Shown here piece after piece: positions 52,700 through 61,896 of a stretch of 64,000 nt of DNA. The position numbers and the translations under genes are program-made. Where the stretch lies: positions 1 to 64,000 of the forward strand of contig JBFMAB010000020.1 of assembly GCA_040755835.1 (NCBI GenBank), written 5' to 3'. Each line of letters begins with the position of its first letter. The first letter of the stretch is position 1. This stretch comes from JADLDB01 sp040755835 (GTDB lineage Bacteria; Myxococcota; Myxococcia; Myxococcales; Myxococcaceae). The notes under the pieces were generated by a model that was given only the letters and a program-made list of their open reading frames with translations, was not told where the DNA came from and made no database searches.

Positions 52700-54826
52700 A
52701 TGGGGCCGTCGCGGATCATCGACGAGGACCTCGCGATCGAGGTGCTGTCGCGCAGCTCGAGCCTGTCGGTGATGTCGGCGGAGGCGCTGAGCCACCTCCT
52801 CGTGTACCTCCAGCAGCTCGAGGTGCCGCCGGGGCAGGTGGTGGTGCGCGAGGGTGAGGCCGGGCACGACATCTTCTTCATCCTCGAGGGCGAGGCCGAG
52901 GTGACGCGCGGGCGCACGCCGATCGGCATCCTCCATCCCGGCCAGCAGTTCGGCGCGATGGCGGTGCTGACCGGCCACGTGCGCAGCGCCACGATCTCCG
53001 CGCGCACGAAGCTGGTGCTCCTGCGGCTGCACCGCGACGACTGGAGCGCGCTCAAGGCGACCGAGCCCGGCCTCGCCGTGCAGGTGGTGGAGGCGCTGTT
53101 CGCGCAGGCGCGGGAGGATCTGTCCCACGTGACCGAGGCCGTGGGCGCGCTCTTGCGCGGGCGTTCGCTGCCGCGCGCGATGCAGGTGCAGGTGCAGGTC
53201 GGCGGCGAGGTGAAGAACGTGCAGACCGGCACGCCGGTGCAGGCGCTGCTGCCGAAGGAGGTCGACGGCTCGCCCGTGGTGGCGGCGCTGCTCAACAACA
53301 AGGCGGTGTCGCTGGACACGCCCATCGTCGCCGCGACCGCGGTCGCCCCGATGCCGCTGGCGCACTGGGAAGGGCGCGCGGTCTACGTGCGCAGCCTGGG
53401 GTTGTTGCTGCTCGACGCGGCGCACCAGCTGGAGCCGGCGGCGAAGGTGTCGTTCGGCCCGTCGCGCGGCGTCGACCAGTTGCTGCAGGTGGAAGGCGTC
53501 GCCGACCTGCCGGGCTTCGCCGAGCGCCTCACCGCGACCATGGAGCGCATGGCGCGCAGCGGCCTCAGGATCCGCCATGAGCAGTGGCTGGTCGACGAGG
53601 CGCGCGAGTACTTTCGCACCATCGGCTGGGACGACGCGGAGCTGCTGCTCGCCACCTTCCGCGGCTCGACGGTGCCGCTGGTGTCCTGGGGGCGGCTGTA
53701 CGCGCTGGCCTTCGGCCCGTTCCTGCCCACGACGGAGCTGTTGTCGGGCTTCGACGTGCACGCGAACGGCGACGGCCTGGTGCTTCGCCTGGGCGAGCGC
53801 GACCCGCGGCGCAACGGCGTCAGGGTGTCGCAGGCGAAGGATGGCGGCATGGCCGTCGAGCACCACAAGTGGATGAAGGCGATGGGCGTGGACAGCGTCG
53901 GCGCCTTCAACACGCTGTGCATCAACGGGCAGGTGTCGACGCTGCTGCGCGTCGCCGAAGGCTTCCACGAGAAACACATCGGCCACATCGCCGACGGCAT
54001 CGCCAGCGCGCGCGACCGGCTGCGTATCATCGCCATCGCCGGGCCGTCGTCGTCGGGCAAGACCACGTTCATCAAGCGCCTCAGCGTGCAGCTGCGCATC
54101 AACGGGCTCACGCCGGTCAACCTGTCGTTGGACGACTATTACGTCGATCGCGACAAGACGCCGCTGGACGAGCACGGGGCCAGGGACTTCGAGGCGCTCG
54201 AGGCGCTCAACCTGCCGCTCTTGCAGGGGCACCTGAAGCGGCTGCTCGCCGGCGAGAAGGTGAAGCTGGCGCGCTACGACTTCAAGACGGGCAAGAGCCA
54301 CCCCGACGGCGGCCATGAGCTGACGCTCAAGCCCGGCGACCTGTTGCTCATCGAAGGCATCCACGGGCTCAACCCGAAGCTGCTCGGCGAGATCCCTTCG
54401 CCGGGGCAGACCTTCAAGGTGTTCGTCCACCCGGCGACCAGCCTGCCGTTCGATCGCCTCTCGCGGGTGAGCCCCACCGACCTGCGGCTGCTGAGGCGCA
54501 TCATCCGCGACCGGCACTCGCGCGGGTACAGCGCGGCCGAGAACATCATGCAGTGGCCCAGCGTGCAGGCCGGCGAGCGGAAGCACATCTTCCCGTTCCA
54601 GGGCGAGGCCGACGCGGTGTTCGACACCTCGCTCGTCTACGAGCCGGCGGTGCTGAAGGTGTACGCCGAGCGCTACCTGCTCGAGGTGCCGCGCGCGCAC
54701 CCGGCGTTCGCCACCGCCTGGCGGCTGCGGCACCTGGTCGATCGCTTCGTCGCCATCTACCCGGACCACGTGCCGCCGACGTCGATCATTCGCGAGTTCA
54801 TCGGCGGCAGCGGCTTCGAGTACTGA
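52700..54826 (+). CDS. cNMP-binding domain fused to uridine-kinase-like P-loop kinase
   Basis: A 708-residue three-part protein. Residues of about 20-135 are a cyclic-nucleotide-binding domain (GQVVVREGEAGHDIFFILEG, ILHPGQQFGAMAVLTGHVRS). Residues of about 155-430 resemble the TGS/threonyl-tRNA-synthetase-like region that precedes some nucleoside kinases (NNKAVSLDTPIV, LLDAAHQLEPAAKVSFGPS). Residues of about 440-708 are the kinase: P-loop GPSSSGKTTF (448-457), LDDYYVDRDKTP, DFEALEALN and LLIEGIHGLNPKLL. The TGS-kinase pair is known in bacteria; the extra cNMP sensor suggests control of uridine/cytidine phosphorylation, or of a related reaction, by cAMP or a similar signal. The ligand and substrate are unproven. 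Confidence 0.82.
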   Translation: MGPSRIIDEDLAIEVLSRSSSLSVMSAEALSHLLVYLQQLEVPPGQVVVREGEAGHDIFFILEGEAEVTRGRTPIGILHPGQQFGAMAVLTGHVRSATISARTKLVLLRLHRDDWSALKATEPGLAVQVVEALFAQAREDLSHVTEAVGALLRGRSLPRAMQVQVQVGGEVKNVQTGTPVQALLPKEVDGSPVVAALLNNKAVSLDTPIVAATAVAPMPLAHWEGRAVYVRSLGLLLLDAAHQLEPAAKVSFGPSRGVDQLLQVEGVADLPGFAERLTATMERMARSGLRIRHEQWLVDEAREYFRTIGWDDAELLLATFRGSTVPLVSWGRLYALAFGPFLPTTELLSGFDVHANGDGLVLRLGERDPRRNGVRVSQAKDGGMAVEHHKWMKAMGVDSVGAFNTLCINGQVSTLLRVAEGFHEKHIGHIADGIASARDRLRIIAIAGPSSSGKTTFIKRLSVQLRINGLTPVNLSLDDYYVDRDKTPLDEHGARDFEALEALNLPLLQGHLKRLLAGEKVKLARYDFKTGKSHPDGGHELTLKPGDLLLIEGIHGLNPKLLGEIPSPGQTFKVFVHPATSLPFDRLSRVSPTDLRLLRRIIRDRHSRGYSAAENIMQWPSVQAGERKHIFPFQGEADAVFDTSLVYEPAVLKVYAERYLLEVPRAHPAFATAWRLRHLVDRFVAIYPDHVPPTSIIREFIGGSGFEY

Positions 54827-54837
54827 CGAGAGGCGGC

Positions 54838-55608
54838 TCAGCCGCTCGAGGACAGCGCGCGCTGCATGACGAGGTGCGTCATCTGCGGCGTGGCCGGCAG
54901 CGGGATGCGCCACCGGGCCTTCAACGCCACCGCGGCGGCGGCGTCGGACGGAGAGGTCGGGTTCACCAACAGCACCACGCGGAAGTCGCGCTTGTTCGCC
55001 TGGAAGCCCCACACCGCCTTCCGCAGCTCGAAGGTGGCCTGGCTGCCGGAGACGACGAGGACGTCGGGCGCCTCGGGGGGAATGGTGGGGCCGCTGGTCA
55101 TCTGCGCCTCGAGGTGCTGGCACACGTCCCCCAGGAGCTTCGTCGCCGCCGCGTCGTCGGACATCACGTACACCCACTTCTGCCCGTCGCGCCGGGTGGG
55201 CACCGGCGACGGCGCGCGCACGCGCTGCGTCTTGCGCTGGGCCACCAGCGCGCTGACCGTCTCTCGCACCGTGTCCAGCTCGAACGGCTTCGACAGGTAC
55301 TCGTCCGCCACGCCGACCAGCTCGTCGGCCGAGCCGGTGGTGGCGTGACCGGTGATGAAGATGATGACCGCGTCGGGGATCGCCGCGCGGATCGCGCGCG
55401 CCACGTGAATGCCGCCCAGGCCGGGCAGCTGCTTGTCGACGAGGCACACGTCGTACACCTTCGACTGGATGCGCGAGAGCGCCTCCTCGCCGGTGGCCGC
55501 GGCCTCGGCGGCGTAGCCCATCTTGGTGAAGAGCCGGCTGAAGACGCCGTGGATGGACGGATCGTCGTCGACGATCAGTGCGCTCAGCGCGGCGGGCGCG
55601 TCGGTCAC
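54838..55608 (-). CDS. Response regulator with degenerate second receiver-like half
   Basis: A 256-residue protein. Residues 8-125 are a receiver domain with Asp14/Asp15, phospho-acceptor Asp58 (VCLVDKQLPG), Thr86 (FITGHAT) and Lys107 (SKPFEL). The second half (about 140-256) has strands such as KWVYVMSDD, DVLVVSGSQATFEL and FRVVLLVNPTSPSD, which look like a receiver fold without the acidic pocket. There is no DNA-binding domain, so it probably acts by protein contact. GTG 55608 has GGAGG upstream. No histidine kinase is adjacent; it is convergent with the uridine-kinase fusion. Confidence 0.82.
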   Translation of the reverse strand: MTDAPAALSALIVDDDPSIHGVFSRLFTKMGYAAEAAATGEEALSRIQSKVYDVCLVDKQLPGLGGIHVARAIRAAIPDAVIIFITGHATTGSADELVGVADEYLSKPFELDTVRETVSALVAQRKTQRVRAPSPVPTRRDGQKWVYVMSDDAAATKLLGDVCQHLEAQMTSGPTIPPEAPDVLVVSGSQATFELRKAVWGFQANKRDFRVVLLVNPTSPSDAAAAVALKARWRIPLPATPQMTHLVMQRALSSSG

Positions 55609-55742
55609 GCGGGGCCTCCGATGGTCCCCCCACCCAGATGGCCGTATTGTGCCCGAGTTCCTCCGCCGAACCCAGACAGTCCAGCGCACACGCTCCCACG
55701 GTCAGTCACTTCGCGGCTCTCACGGCGGCCATCTGTGGTTGA

Positions 55743-57725
55743 ATGCGCGCACGCATGGCCGGAGTGATGTGCCCCCGCTGTGGAACGGTGTCGCCGGGCG
55801 ACGCCCGCGCGTGCCGGAAGTGCGGCACGACGCTCGTCGCCGACGTTGAGAAGACGGGGAAGAGCCGGCAGCTGGACCCCTTGTCCACCTCGGCGAGCCG
55901 GGCGAAGGCCACCCCGGTGCGGCGCCCCCTGGCGACCGATCCGCACGCCGTGGCGACGACGCCGGACGACACCATGGCCGACGAGGGCGGCGCGCCGCCT
56001 GTCCCCAGGAAGCCTGCCGCTCGTCCGGGCCCCGTGCCGCAGGCGGGCCCCGGCCCGCGCCGCTCGAGTTCCGGCCGTCCGGCCACCGGCAACCTCGACG
56101 TCTCGCAGGCGCGCGCCGGCGACTCGCTCGTCGGCCGGAAGGTGCAGGAGTACCTCATCGAGGAGCGCCTCGGCGTCGGCGGGATGGGCGTCGTCTACAA
56201 AGCGGTGCACCCGCTGATCGGCAAGCACGTGGCGATCAAGGTGCTGCGCCCGGACGTGGTGACGGACCCGCGCGACATGGACCGGCTGCTCGAGGAGGCG
56301 CGCGTCGTCAGCGCCATCAAGCACCGGGGCATCATCAACATCTTCGGCGCCGGCACGCTGGAGGACGGGCGCCACTACCTGATCATGGAGCTGCTCGAGG
56401 GCGAGTCCCTCGAGGACAAGATGAAGCGGGACGGGCAGATCCCCGCCGCCGATGCCGTGGTGATCCTCGAGCAGGTGCTGTCGGCGCTGTCCGCCGCGCA
56501 CGAGGCGGGCATCGTCCACCGCGATCTCAAGCCGGCGAACGTCTTCCTCGCGAAGGAGGGGCAACAGTTCTACGTGAAGCTGCTCGACTTCGGCCTCGCG
56601 CGGCGGCAGCAGCAGAACGTCACGCGCATCGCCGGCACGCCCGACTACATCTCGCCCGAGCACGCGCGCGGACGCCCGGCCGGCCCGCCGGCGGACCTCT
56701 ACGCCTTCGGCGTCCTCTGCTTCCACATGCTCACCGGTCAGCTGCCCTTCGTGGGCAACACGCCGATGGAGGTGATGGAGAAGCACGTGCATTCGCCGCC
56801 GCCGGTGCCGCACGAGGTGAACCCGGCGATCCCCAAGGCCTTGAGCGAGCTGATCCTGAAGCTGCTCGCGAAGGATCCCGGCGAGCGGCCCGACGCCGCG
56901 CAGGTGAAGGCCGACCTCCGCGCCGCCACCAAGCAGATGCGCAACGCGGCGACCATGATGAGCCTCGCGGCCATCGAGCCGGTCGTCTCGACGCCGGAGT
57001 CGGTGAAGGAAGAGGAGAAGCGCGCCCGAGAGCTGGCGCGCAACGCGCAGGTCGCGGATCTGAAGCGCAAGGCGAAGAAGCGCTGGCCGATCCTCCTTGG
57101 GGCGGGCGTCGGCTTGTGGCTCCTCCTCGTGCTCGTCTACGTGGCGTGGCCGTCGGCGCCGCCGGAGCCCGTACCCCCGGTGAAGCACCCGAACCCGCCC
57201 ATCGCGCACGTGGATCCGCCGACCAGGGGGAAGGACCCGATTCCCGTGGTGAAGGACCCGACCGTCGTTTCCGCGGTCCTCCTGGCGGCGAAGGAAGATG
57301 CGGGCGGCCCGCAGACGCCGGTGGGTGAGACGCCGGTGGGTGAGACGCCGGTGGGTGAGACGCCGGTGGGTGAGACGCCGGTGGGCGAGACGCCGGTCGG
57401 CGAGACGCCGGTCGGCGAGACGCCGGTCGGCGAGAATCCGGAGGCCGAGGTCGACGCGGGCGCCGCGCCCGAGGTCGTCGCCGAGAACCCCGACGAAATC
57501 CTGGACGACGTGCGGCGCGGCGAGTTCCTCCGCTCGAAGCGGATCAACGAGCGCCTCGACGAGGTGTCGGCCAGCATGAAGCAGGATCCGAACCTGAAGC
57601 TGCTGCTCGAGAAAATGTACGAAGCCACGCGGACCCAGTGCGACAGCGCGCAGAGTCTGCGGCAGGTCCGCAACTGCGACGACCAGGTCACCGTGCTGTA
57701 CCGGACCTACACGAGGAATCTCTGA
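55743..57725 (+). CDS. Ser/Thr protein kinase with zinc ribbon and repeat linker
   Basis: A 660-residue Hanks-type kinase. An N-terminal zinc ribbon (CPRCGTVSPGDARACRKCG) comes first. The kinase domain runs from about residue 136 to 400: LGVGGMGVVYKA, VAIKVLRP, IVHRDLKPANVFL (about 257), LLDFGLARR (about 280) and GTPDYISPEHARG, all intact. One membrane helix lies at about 448-469. The outer part has a Pro-rich segment, eight TPVGE repeats and a C-terminal helical domain (NLKLLLEKMYEATRTQC). Two starts are possible, 55743 and 55755. It would phosphorylate cytoplasmic proteins in response to an envelope signal; the substrate is unknown. Confidence 0.9.
   Translation: MRARMAGVMCPRCGTVSPGDARACRKCGTTLVADVEKTGKSRQLDPLSTSASRAKATPVRRPLATDPHAVATTPDDTMADEGGAPPVPRKPAARPGPVPQAGPGPRRSSSGRPATGNLDVSQARAGDSLVGRKVQEYLIEERLGVGGMGVVYKAVHPLIGKHVAIKVLRPDVVTDPRDMDRLLEEARVVSAIKHRGIINIFGAGTLEDGRHYLIMELLEGESLEDKMKRDGQIPAADAVVILEQVLSALSAAHEAGIVHRDLKPANVFLAKEGQQFYVKLLDFGLARRQQQNVTRIAGTPDYISPEHARGRPAGPPADLYAFGVLCFHMLTGQLPFVGNTPMEVMEKHVHSPPPVPHEVNPAIPKALSELILKLLAKDPGERPDAAQVKADLRAATKQMRNAATMMSLAAIEPVVSTPESVKEEEKRARELARNAQVADLKRKAKKRWPILLGAGVGLWLLLVLVYVAWPSAPPEPVPPVKHPNPPIAHVDPPTRGKDPIPVVKDPTVVSAVLLAAKEDAGGPQTPVGETPVGETPVGETPVGETPVGETPVGETPVGETPVGENPEAEVDAGAAPEVVAENPDEILDDVRRGEFLRSKRINERLDEVSASMKQDPNLKLLLEKMYEATRTQCDSAQSLRQVRNCDDQVTVLYRTYTRNL
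57315..57434 (+). repeat. 15-bp tandem repeat (eight copies) in a kinase gene
   Basis: Eight copies of ACGCCGGTGGGTGAG, each encoding TPVGE. The last copies differ in two bases (GTCGGC for GTGGGT), so older and newer copies can be told apart. Lies in the extracytoplasmic linker of the Ser/Thr kinase; copy number can change without breaking the frame. Confidence 0.92.
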
Positions 57726-57783
57726 GCCGCCGGGCCCGAAGCTGTGGTGGTACGGCATCACCTGGTGCTATTCGAGCCGAGCC

Positions 57784-58950
57784 ATGCGCCGCGACGCCAA
57801 GAAACTCTCCGTGGTGAAGTCTGCGAAGGCCTCCGGCAAGCCCCGGTCGTCCAGGCCCGCCGCCGCCCCGAAGGCCCCAGTCTCGAAGGCCGCCGCCCAG
57901 GCTCCCGTGCCGCAGCCGGTGTCGGCCTTCAAGCCGCTCGTCACGCACTCCGACGAGCTGCCGCTCGAGCGGGAGCTGCTGCTTCAGATGCACGACCTGA
58001 TGGTGAAGGCCCGCGCCCTCGAGGAGCGGTTGATCGCGATGTACAAGTCGGGCCACGGCTACTTCTGGATCGGCGGCCCCGGCGAAGAGGCGTTCAACGT
58101 GCCGCTGGGCCTGCTCATCAAGAAGGGCCAGGGCCCGGCCTTCGACTACCTCCACTTCCATTACCGGCAGTCCGCCACCTTGCTCGCGATGGGGGAGGAG
58201 CCGCTCGGCGCGATCCGGCAGATGAAGAACACGGTGACGGACCCGTACTCGGGCGGCCGGAACTTCGCGGGGCACTTCTCGAAGCGCGAGTGGAACCTCT
58301 GCCCGGTGAGCTCGCCCATCGAGGTGCAGTACGCGATGGCGCCGGGCACCGCGCTGGTCCAGAAGCGCTTCGGCGGCGATGGGATCTCCATCGTCACCGG
58401 CGGCGACGCGGGCACGGCCGAAGGCGACTTCGCGAGCTGCCTCGTGTGGTCATCGCGCCCGGGCCAGGAGCTGCCGGTGCTGATCATCGTCACCAACAAC
58501 CGGTGGGGCATCTCGACGCCGTACGGGCAGGTGCAGGGCGTCGAGCGCATCTCGGATCGCGGCGCGGCCTTCGGCATGCGCACCAAGACGATCGATGGGA
58601 ACGATCCGATCTCCGCGTACCTCGAGCTGAAGGAGGCGTTCGAGTACGTGCGCTCCGAGCGGAAGCCCTACCTCGTCGAGGCGAACGTCTCGCGGCTGTA
58701 CGGGCATTCGTCGGCGTCGGGCGCCAACTTCAACACCGAGGAGCCCGACTGCATCGCGCTCTTCGAGGAGAAGCTGGAGGCGCACGGCGTCCTGTCGAAG
58801 GCCGACGCGAAGAAGGTGCACGAGCGCTACTACGACGAGATGGCGGAGCTGGCGCGGCAGGCGAAGGAAGAGCCGCTGCCCGGAGGCGAGACGATCTGGG
58901 AGCACGTGTACTTCGGCGAGGGCCCGGTGGACCCGCTGCCGAAGGCCTGA
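57784..58950 (+). CDS. 2-oxoacid dehydrogenase E1 component, alpha subunit
   Basis: A 388-residue TPP-dependent E1 alpha. The TPP/Mg motif runs from GGDAGTAEGDFASCL (about 204-218) to IIVTNNRWGIST, and the substrate-side loop includes YRQSATLLAMG. The first 45 residues are a Lys/Ala/Pro-rich extension. Sequence type is closer to branched-chain 2-oxoacid (BkdA-like) than to E. coli-type pyruvate dehydrogenases, but the substrate cannot be fixed. It works as an alpha2beta2 tetramer with the next gene. No E2 or E3 gene is present in the window. Confidence 0.88.
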   Translation: MRRDAKKLSVVKSAKASGKPRSSRPAAAPKAPVSKAAAQAPVPQPVSAFKPLVTHSDELPLERELLLQMHDLMVKARALEERLIAMYKSGHGYFWIGGPGEEAFNVPLGLLIKKGQGPAFDYLHFHYRQSATLLAMGEEPLGAIRQMKNTVTDPYSGGRNFAGHFSKREWNLCPVSSPIEVQYAMAPGTALVQKRFGGDGISIVTGGDAGTAEGDFASCLVWSSRPGQELPVLIIVTNNRWGISTPYGQVQGVERISDRGAAFGMRTKTIDGNDPISAYLELKEAFEYVRSERKPYLVEANVSRLYGHSSASGANFNTEEPDCIALFEEKLEAHGVLSKADAKKVHERYYDEMAELARQAKEEPLPGGETIWEHVYFGEGPVDPLPKA

Positions 58951-58987
58951 CGCCCACCACTTCCTTTCGACGGAGACGAGCGAAGAC

Positions 58988-60043
58988 ATGGCGAACATGG
59001 CGCAGGCCATCCGCATGGCGTTGCACTACGCGGAAGAGCGGCTCGGCGTGACGGACATCTTCGGGGAGGACGTGGGCCCGCCGCTCGGCGGCGTCTTCAC
59101 CTGCACCCAGGGCCTCAGGACGACGTGGAACTCGCCGCTCGACGAGCGCGGGATCATCGGAATGGCGATGGGCATCGCCCTGGCTGGCGGGAGGCCGGTC
59201 GCCGAGATCCAGTTCTGCGACTACATCTACAACACCATCGACCTGCTCAAGCTGGCCGGCAACACCTGCTGGGCGTCGAACGGGCAGTGGAACCTGCCGA
59301 TGGTGGTGATGACGCCGGTGGGCAGCGGCATTCGCGGCAGCATCTACCACTCGCACTCCTTCGACGCGTCGGCCACCCACATCCCCGGGTGGAAGATCGT
59401 CATGCCGTCGACGCCGCTCGACGCGTACGGGTTGATGCTGTCGGCGTGCAAGGAGCAGAACCCGGTGATGTTCCTCATCCCCAAGGCGCTGATGCGCATC
59501 AAGGGTGAGGAGCCGATCCCCGGCGCGCCGGTCGAGGACAAGGCGCTGTCGAAGCTGATCGACGCGCCGCTGGGCGATCGTTCCCAATGGCGCGCGCAGT
59601 GGCCTGAGACCGAGGCGGTGGAGATCCCCATCGGCAAGGCCAGGGTGGTGCGGCTGGGCAGCCAGGTGACGGTGGTGAGCTACGGCCGCACGCTGCCGCT
59701 GTGCCGTCACGCCGCCGACGTGCTCGCGGGCGAGGGCGTCGACGTCGAGGTGATCGACCTGCGCACGCTGTGGCCGTACGACTGGGCGACGCTGAAGGCG
59801 TCGATCGAGAAGACCGGGCGCGTACTCTTCGTCAACGAGGACACCGAGGTGACGAATTTCGGCGAGCACCTCGTGCGGCGCACCACCGACGAGCTCTTCT
59901 ACCAGCTGCTCGCGCCGCCGAAGCTGCTGGCGGGCAAGTTTGTGCCGGGCATCGGCCTCGCCGATCCGCTCGAAGCCGCGTCGGTGCCTCAGGGCCCGGA
60001 CATCGAGGTCGCGCTGCGCGAGTTGGCCGCGATGGAGCCGTGA
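58988..60043 (+). CDS. 2-oxoacid dehydrogenase E1 component, beta subunit
   Basis: A 351-residue E1 beta. Typical segments are FGEDVGPPLGGVFTCTQGL, ERGIIGMAMGIALAGGRPVAE-type core, MTPVGSGIRGSIYHSHSFDA (active-site His) and IDLRTLWPYDW. The start ATG at 58988 lies 37 bp after the alpha subunit stop behind GGAGACGAG. Together the two subunits decarboxylate a 2-oxoacid and acylate the lipoyl group of an E2 encoded elsewhere. Confidence 0.9.
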   Translation: MANMAQAIRMALHYAEERLGVTDIFGEDVGPPLGGVFTCTQGLRTTWNSPLDERGIIGMAMGIALAGGRPVAEIQFCDYIYNTIDLLKLAGNTCWASNGQWNLPMVVMTPVGSGIRGSIYHSHSFDASATHIPGWKIVMPSTPLDAYGLMLSACKEQNPVMFLIPKALMRIKGEEPIPGAPVEDKALSKLIDAPLGDRSQWRAQWPETEAVEIPIGKARVVRLGSQVTVVSYGRTLPLCRHAADVLAGEGVDVEVIDLRTLWPYDWATLKASIEKTGRVLFVNEDTEVTNFGEHLVRRTTDELFYQLLAPPKLLAGKFVPGIGLADPLEAASVPQGPDIEVALRELAAMEP

Positions 60044-60052
60044 CACCCCGCC

Positions 60053-60222
60053 TCAGGGCGAGGTGGTGATGGTGCCCGAGACGGCGGTGTCCCGCACCGT
60101 GAAGGTGACGGGCCAGGCGCCGGCGTTGAACTTCACCTCGCTGGTGGTGGCGACGCTGAAGCTGCCGTTCTTGCCGGCGTAGAGGTTCGTCAGCAGCGCC
60201 GCGGGCACCGTGAGCTTCAGGC
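60053..60222 (-). pseudogene. C-terminal fragment of an exported protein gene
   Basis: The last 55 codons of a minus-strand gene: LKLTVPAALLTNLYAGKNG, SFSVATTSEVKFNAGAWPV and TFTVRDTAVSGTITTSP before a TGA at 60053. Beta-rich and Thr-rich, like the end of a secreted or lipoprotein domain. Upstream of about 60222 only Arg/Pro-rich shadow coding remains, with no signal peptide. Family not recognised. Confidence 0.6.
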
Positions 60223-60318
60223 GTGGCCGGAGTCCCCGGGGGAGCGGCCGCCGGGCGGGCCGGCACCCGTGCGGTGGGAGGTCTGGGCACATGGCCCCGG
60301 CGCTATGGTGAGGGGGTC

Positions 60319-61896
60319 GTGGCGACTCTGAACCCTGCGGTCCGAGAGCACCTCCGGAAGATCATCGACACGGAGCGGCTGCGGACGGCGCGCTTCCTGA
60401 TGCGGCTCCGGGCCTTCGGCGCGGTGGCGTGGGCGGCGCTCACCGCGTGGTTCTCGCTCGTCGAGGGCCTTGCGGATTGGCAGGCCACGCTCCCGCTCTT
60501 CACCGTCTACGCCGTCGTCGCGGTGGTGTTGGTGTGGGTCGTGGAGCGGGCCGGCGGCGCGCTGCGCCTCGCCGGGTTCAGCGTGGCCCTCCTTGACATC
60601 CCGGCGATCAGCCTGGCCTCGCTGTCGGCGATCTCCGCGATGCCGAAACCCGAATATCTGCTGGGTGCGATCATCCCGATGCTGGCCGTGCTGGTGGTGC
60701 TCGCGGCGCTGTCGCTCGACTACGTCGCCATCGCCCTGGCGAGCGCGGTGGGTACCGGGTTCTGCGCCGCCGTCGTCAAGGCGGTGGGGGCGCCGTGGTC
60801 CGAGGTGGTGGCGCCGGCCTTCTCGACCATCTCGGCGGGCATCGTCAGCGCGTTCCTCGTCTCGCGGGTGCGCAACCTCGTGGAGGAGTCGCGCCGCAAG
60901 GACTTCGGCGGCAAGTACGTGCTGGGCCAGCGCATCGGCTCGGGCGGCATGGCCGAGGTCTTCACCGCGACCTACTCGCCGGAGGGCGGCTTCGAGCGGC
61001 AGGTGGCGGTGAAGCGGGTGCTGCCCGCGTACGCCGAGCGTGAGGACTTCGTGGCGATGTTCCGTCGCGAGGCCGAGCTCGGCGCGCAGCTGGCCCACCC
61101 GAACCTGGTGCACGTGCTCGACTTCGGACGCCACATGGACTCGTGGTTCCTCGCGATGGAGTTCGTCGACGGGGTGACGCTGTCGGCGCTGATGCGCGCG
61201 CACTCGGATCGCGGCGCGCTCGTTCCGACGGCGGCGTGCCTGTACGTCATCGCGGAGGTGGCCGAGGGCCTCGCGTACCTCCACGAGAAGCGCGCGCCCG
61301 ACGGCTCGTCGGTGGGCCTGGTGCACCGCGATCTCAACCCACCCAACGTGCTGCTCTCGCGGACCGGCGAGGTGAAGGTGAGCGACTTCGGCGTCGCGCG
61401 CTGGCAGACGGGCGCGGCGCTCACGCAGACGGGCACCACCCGCGGGAAGCTGGCGTACATGCCGCCCGAGCAGATGGAGGGCGGCGCGCCGTCGCCCGGG
61501 TGGGATCTGTTCGCGCTGGGCGTCACCGCGCACGAGTTGCTGTGCGGCCGGCGCCTCTTCACCGGAGAGAACGAGAGCCAGGTGGTGAGCGCCGTGCTGC
61601 GCGGGCCGCTGGTTCCGCCGTCGTCGGTGCGGCCGGGGCTCTCCGAGGACGTGGACGCGGTGGTGTTGGGGCTGCTCGAGCGCGACGCGTCCCGGCGGCT
61701 GGGCGCCGCGCGCGAGGTGTCCCGCCGGCTGCGCGCGCTCACCGGGCCGGACGCGCCGTACCCGCACGGGCAGGAGGCGCTGGTCGCGGCGATCGCCACG
61801 GTCGGATCCGCGCCGCACGCCCAGGCGCCGTCGGCCCCGTCGCCGTCGATGCCCGGCGCGCCGAAGGACGCCGCGACCGTCACGCTGAATCGCTGA
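60319..61896 (+). CDS. Membrane Ser/Thr protein kinase
   Basis: A 525-residue Hanks-type kinase, N-terminally anchored. Residues of about 35-190 form five or six membrane helices. The kinase domain (about 200-460) is complete: IGSGGMAEV (207-215), VAVKRVLP, LVHRDLNPPNVLL (about 334), VSDFGVAR (about 355) and KLAYMPPEQMEG. The C-terminal tail is Ala/Pro/Ser-rich. GTG 60319 follows AGGGGG and begins VATLNPAVREHLRKIIDTE; earlier codons in frame look non-coding. The protein at 38049 is a paralogue that has lost the centre of this kinase domain. The last codons (ATVTLNR-stop) seed a repeat array downstream. Confidence 0.88.
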   Translation: MATLNPAVREHLRKIIDTERLRTARFLMRLRAFGAVAWAALTAWFSLVEGLADWQATLPLFTVYAVVAVVLVWVVERAGGALRLAGFSVALLDIPAISLASLSAISAMPKPEYLLGAIIPMLAVLVVLAALSLDYVAIALASAVGTGFCAAVVKAVGAPWSEVVAPAFSTISAGIVSAFLVSRVRNLVEESRRKDFGGKYVLGQRIGSGGMAEVFTATYSPEGGFERQVAVKRVLPAYAEREDFVAMFRREAELGAQLAHPNLVHVLDFGRHMDSWFLAMEFVDGVTLSALMRAHSDRGALVPTAACLYVIAEVAEGLAYLHEKRAPDGSSVGLVHRDLNPPNVLLSRTGEVKVSDFGVARWQTGAALTQTGTTRGKLAYMPPEQMEGGAPSPGWDLFALGVTAHELLCGRRLFTGENESQVVSAVLRGPLVPPSSVRPGLSEDVDAVVLGLLERDASRRLGAAREVSRRLRALTGPDAPYPHGQEALVAAIATVGSAPHAQAPSAPSPSMPGAPKDAATVTLNR

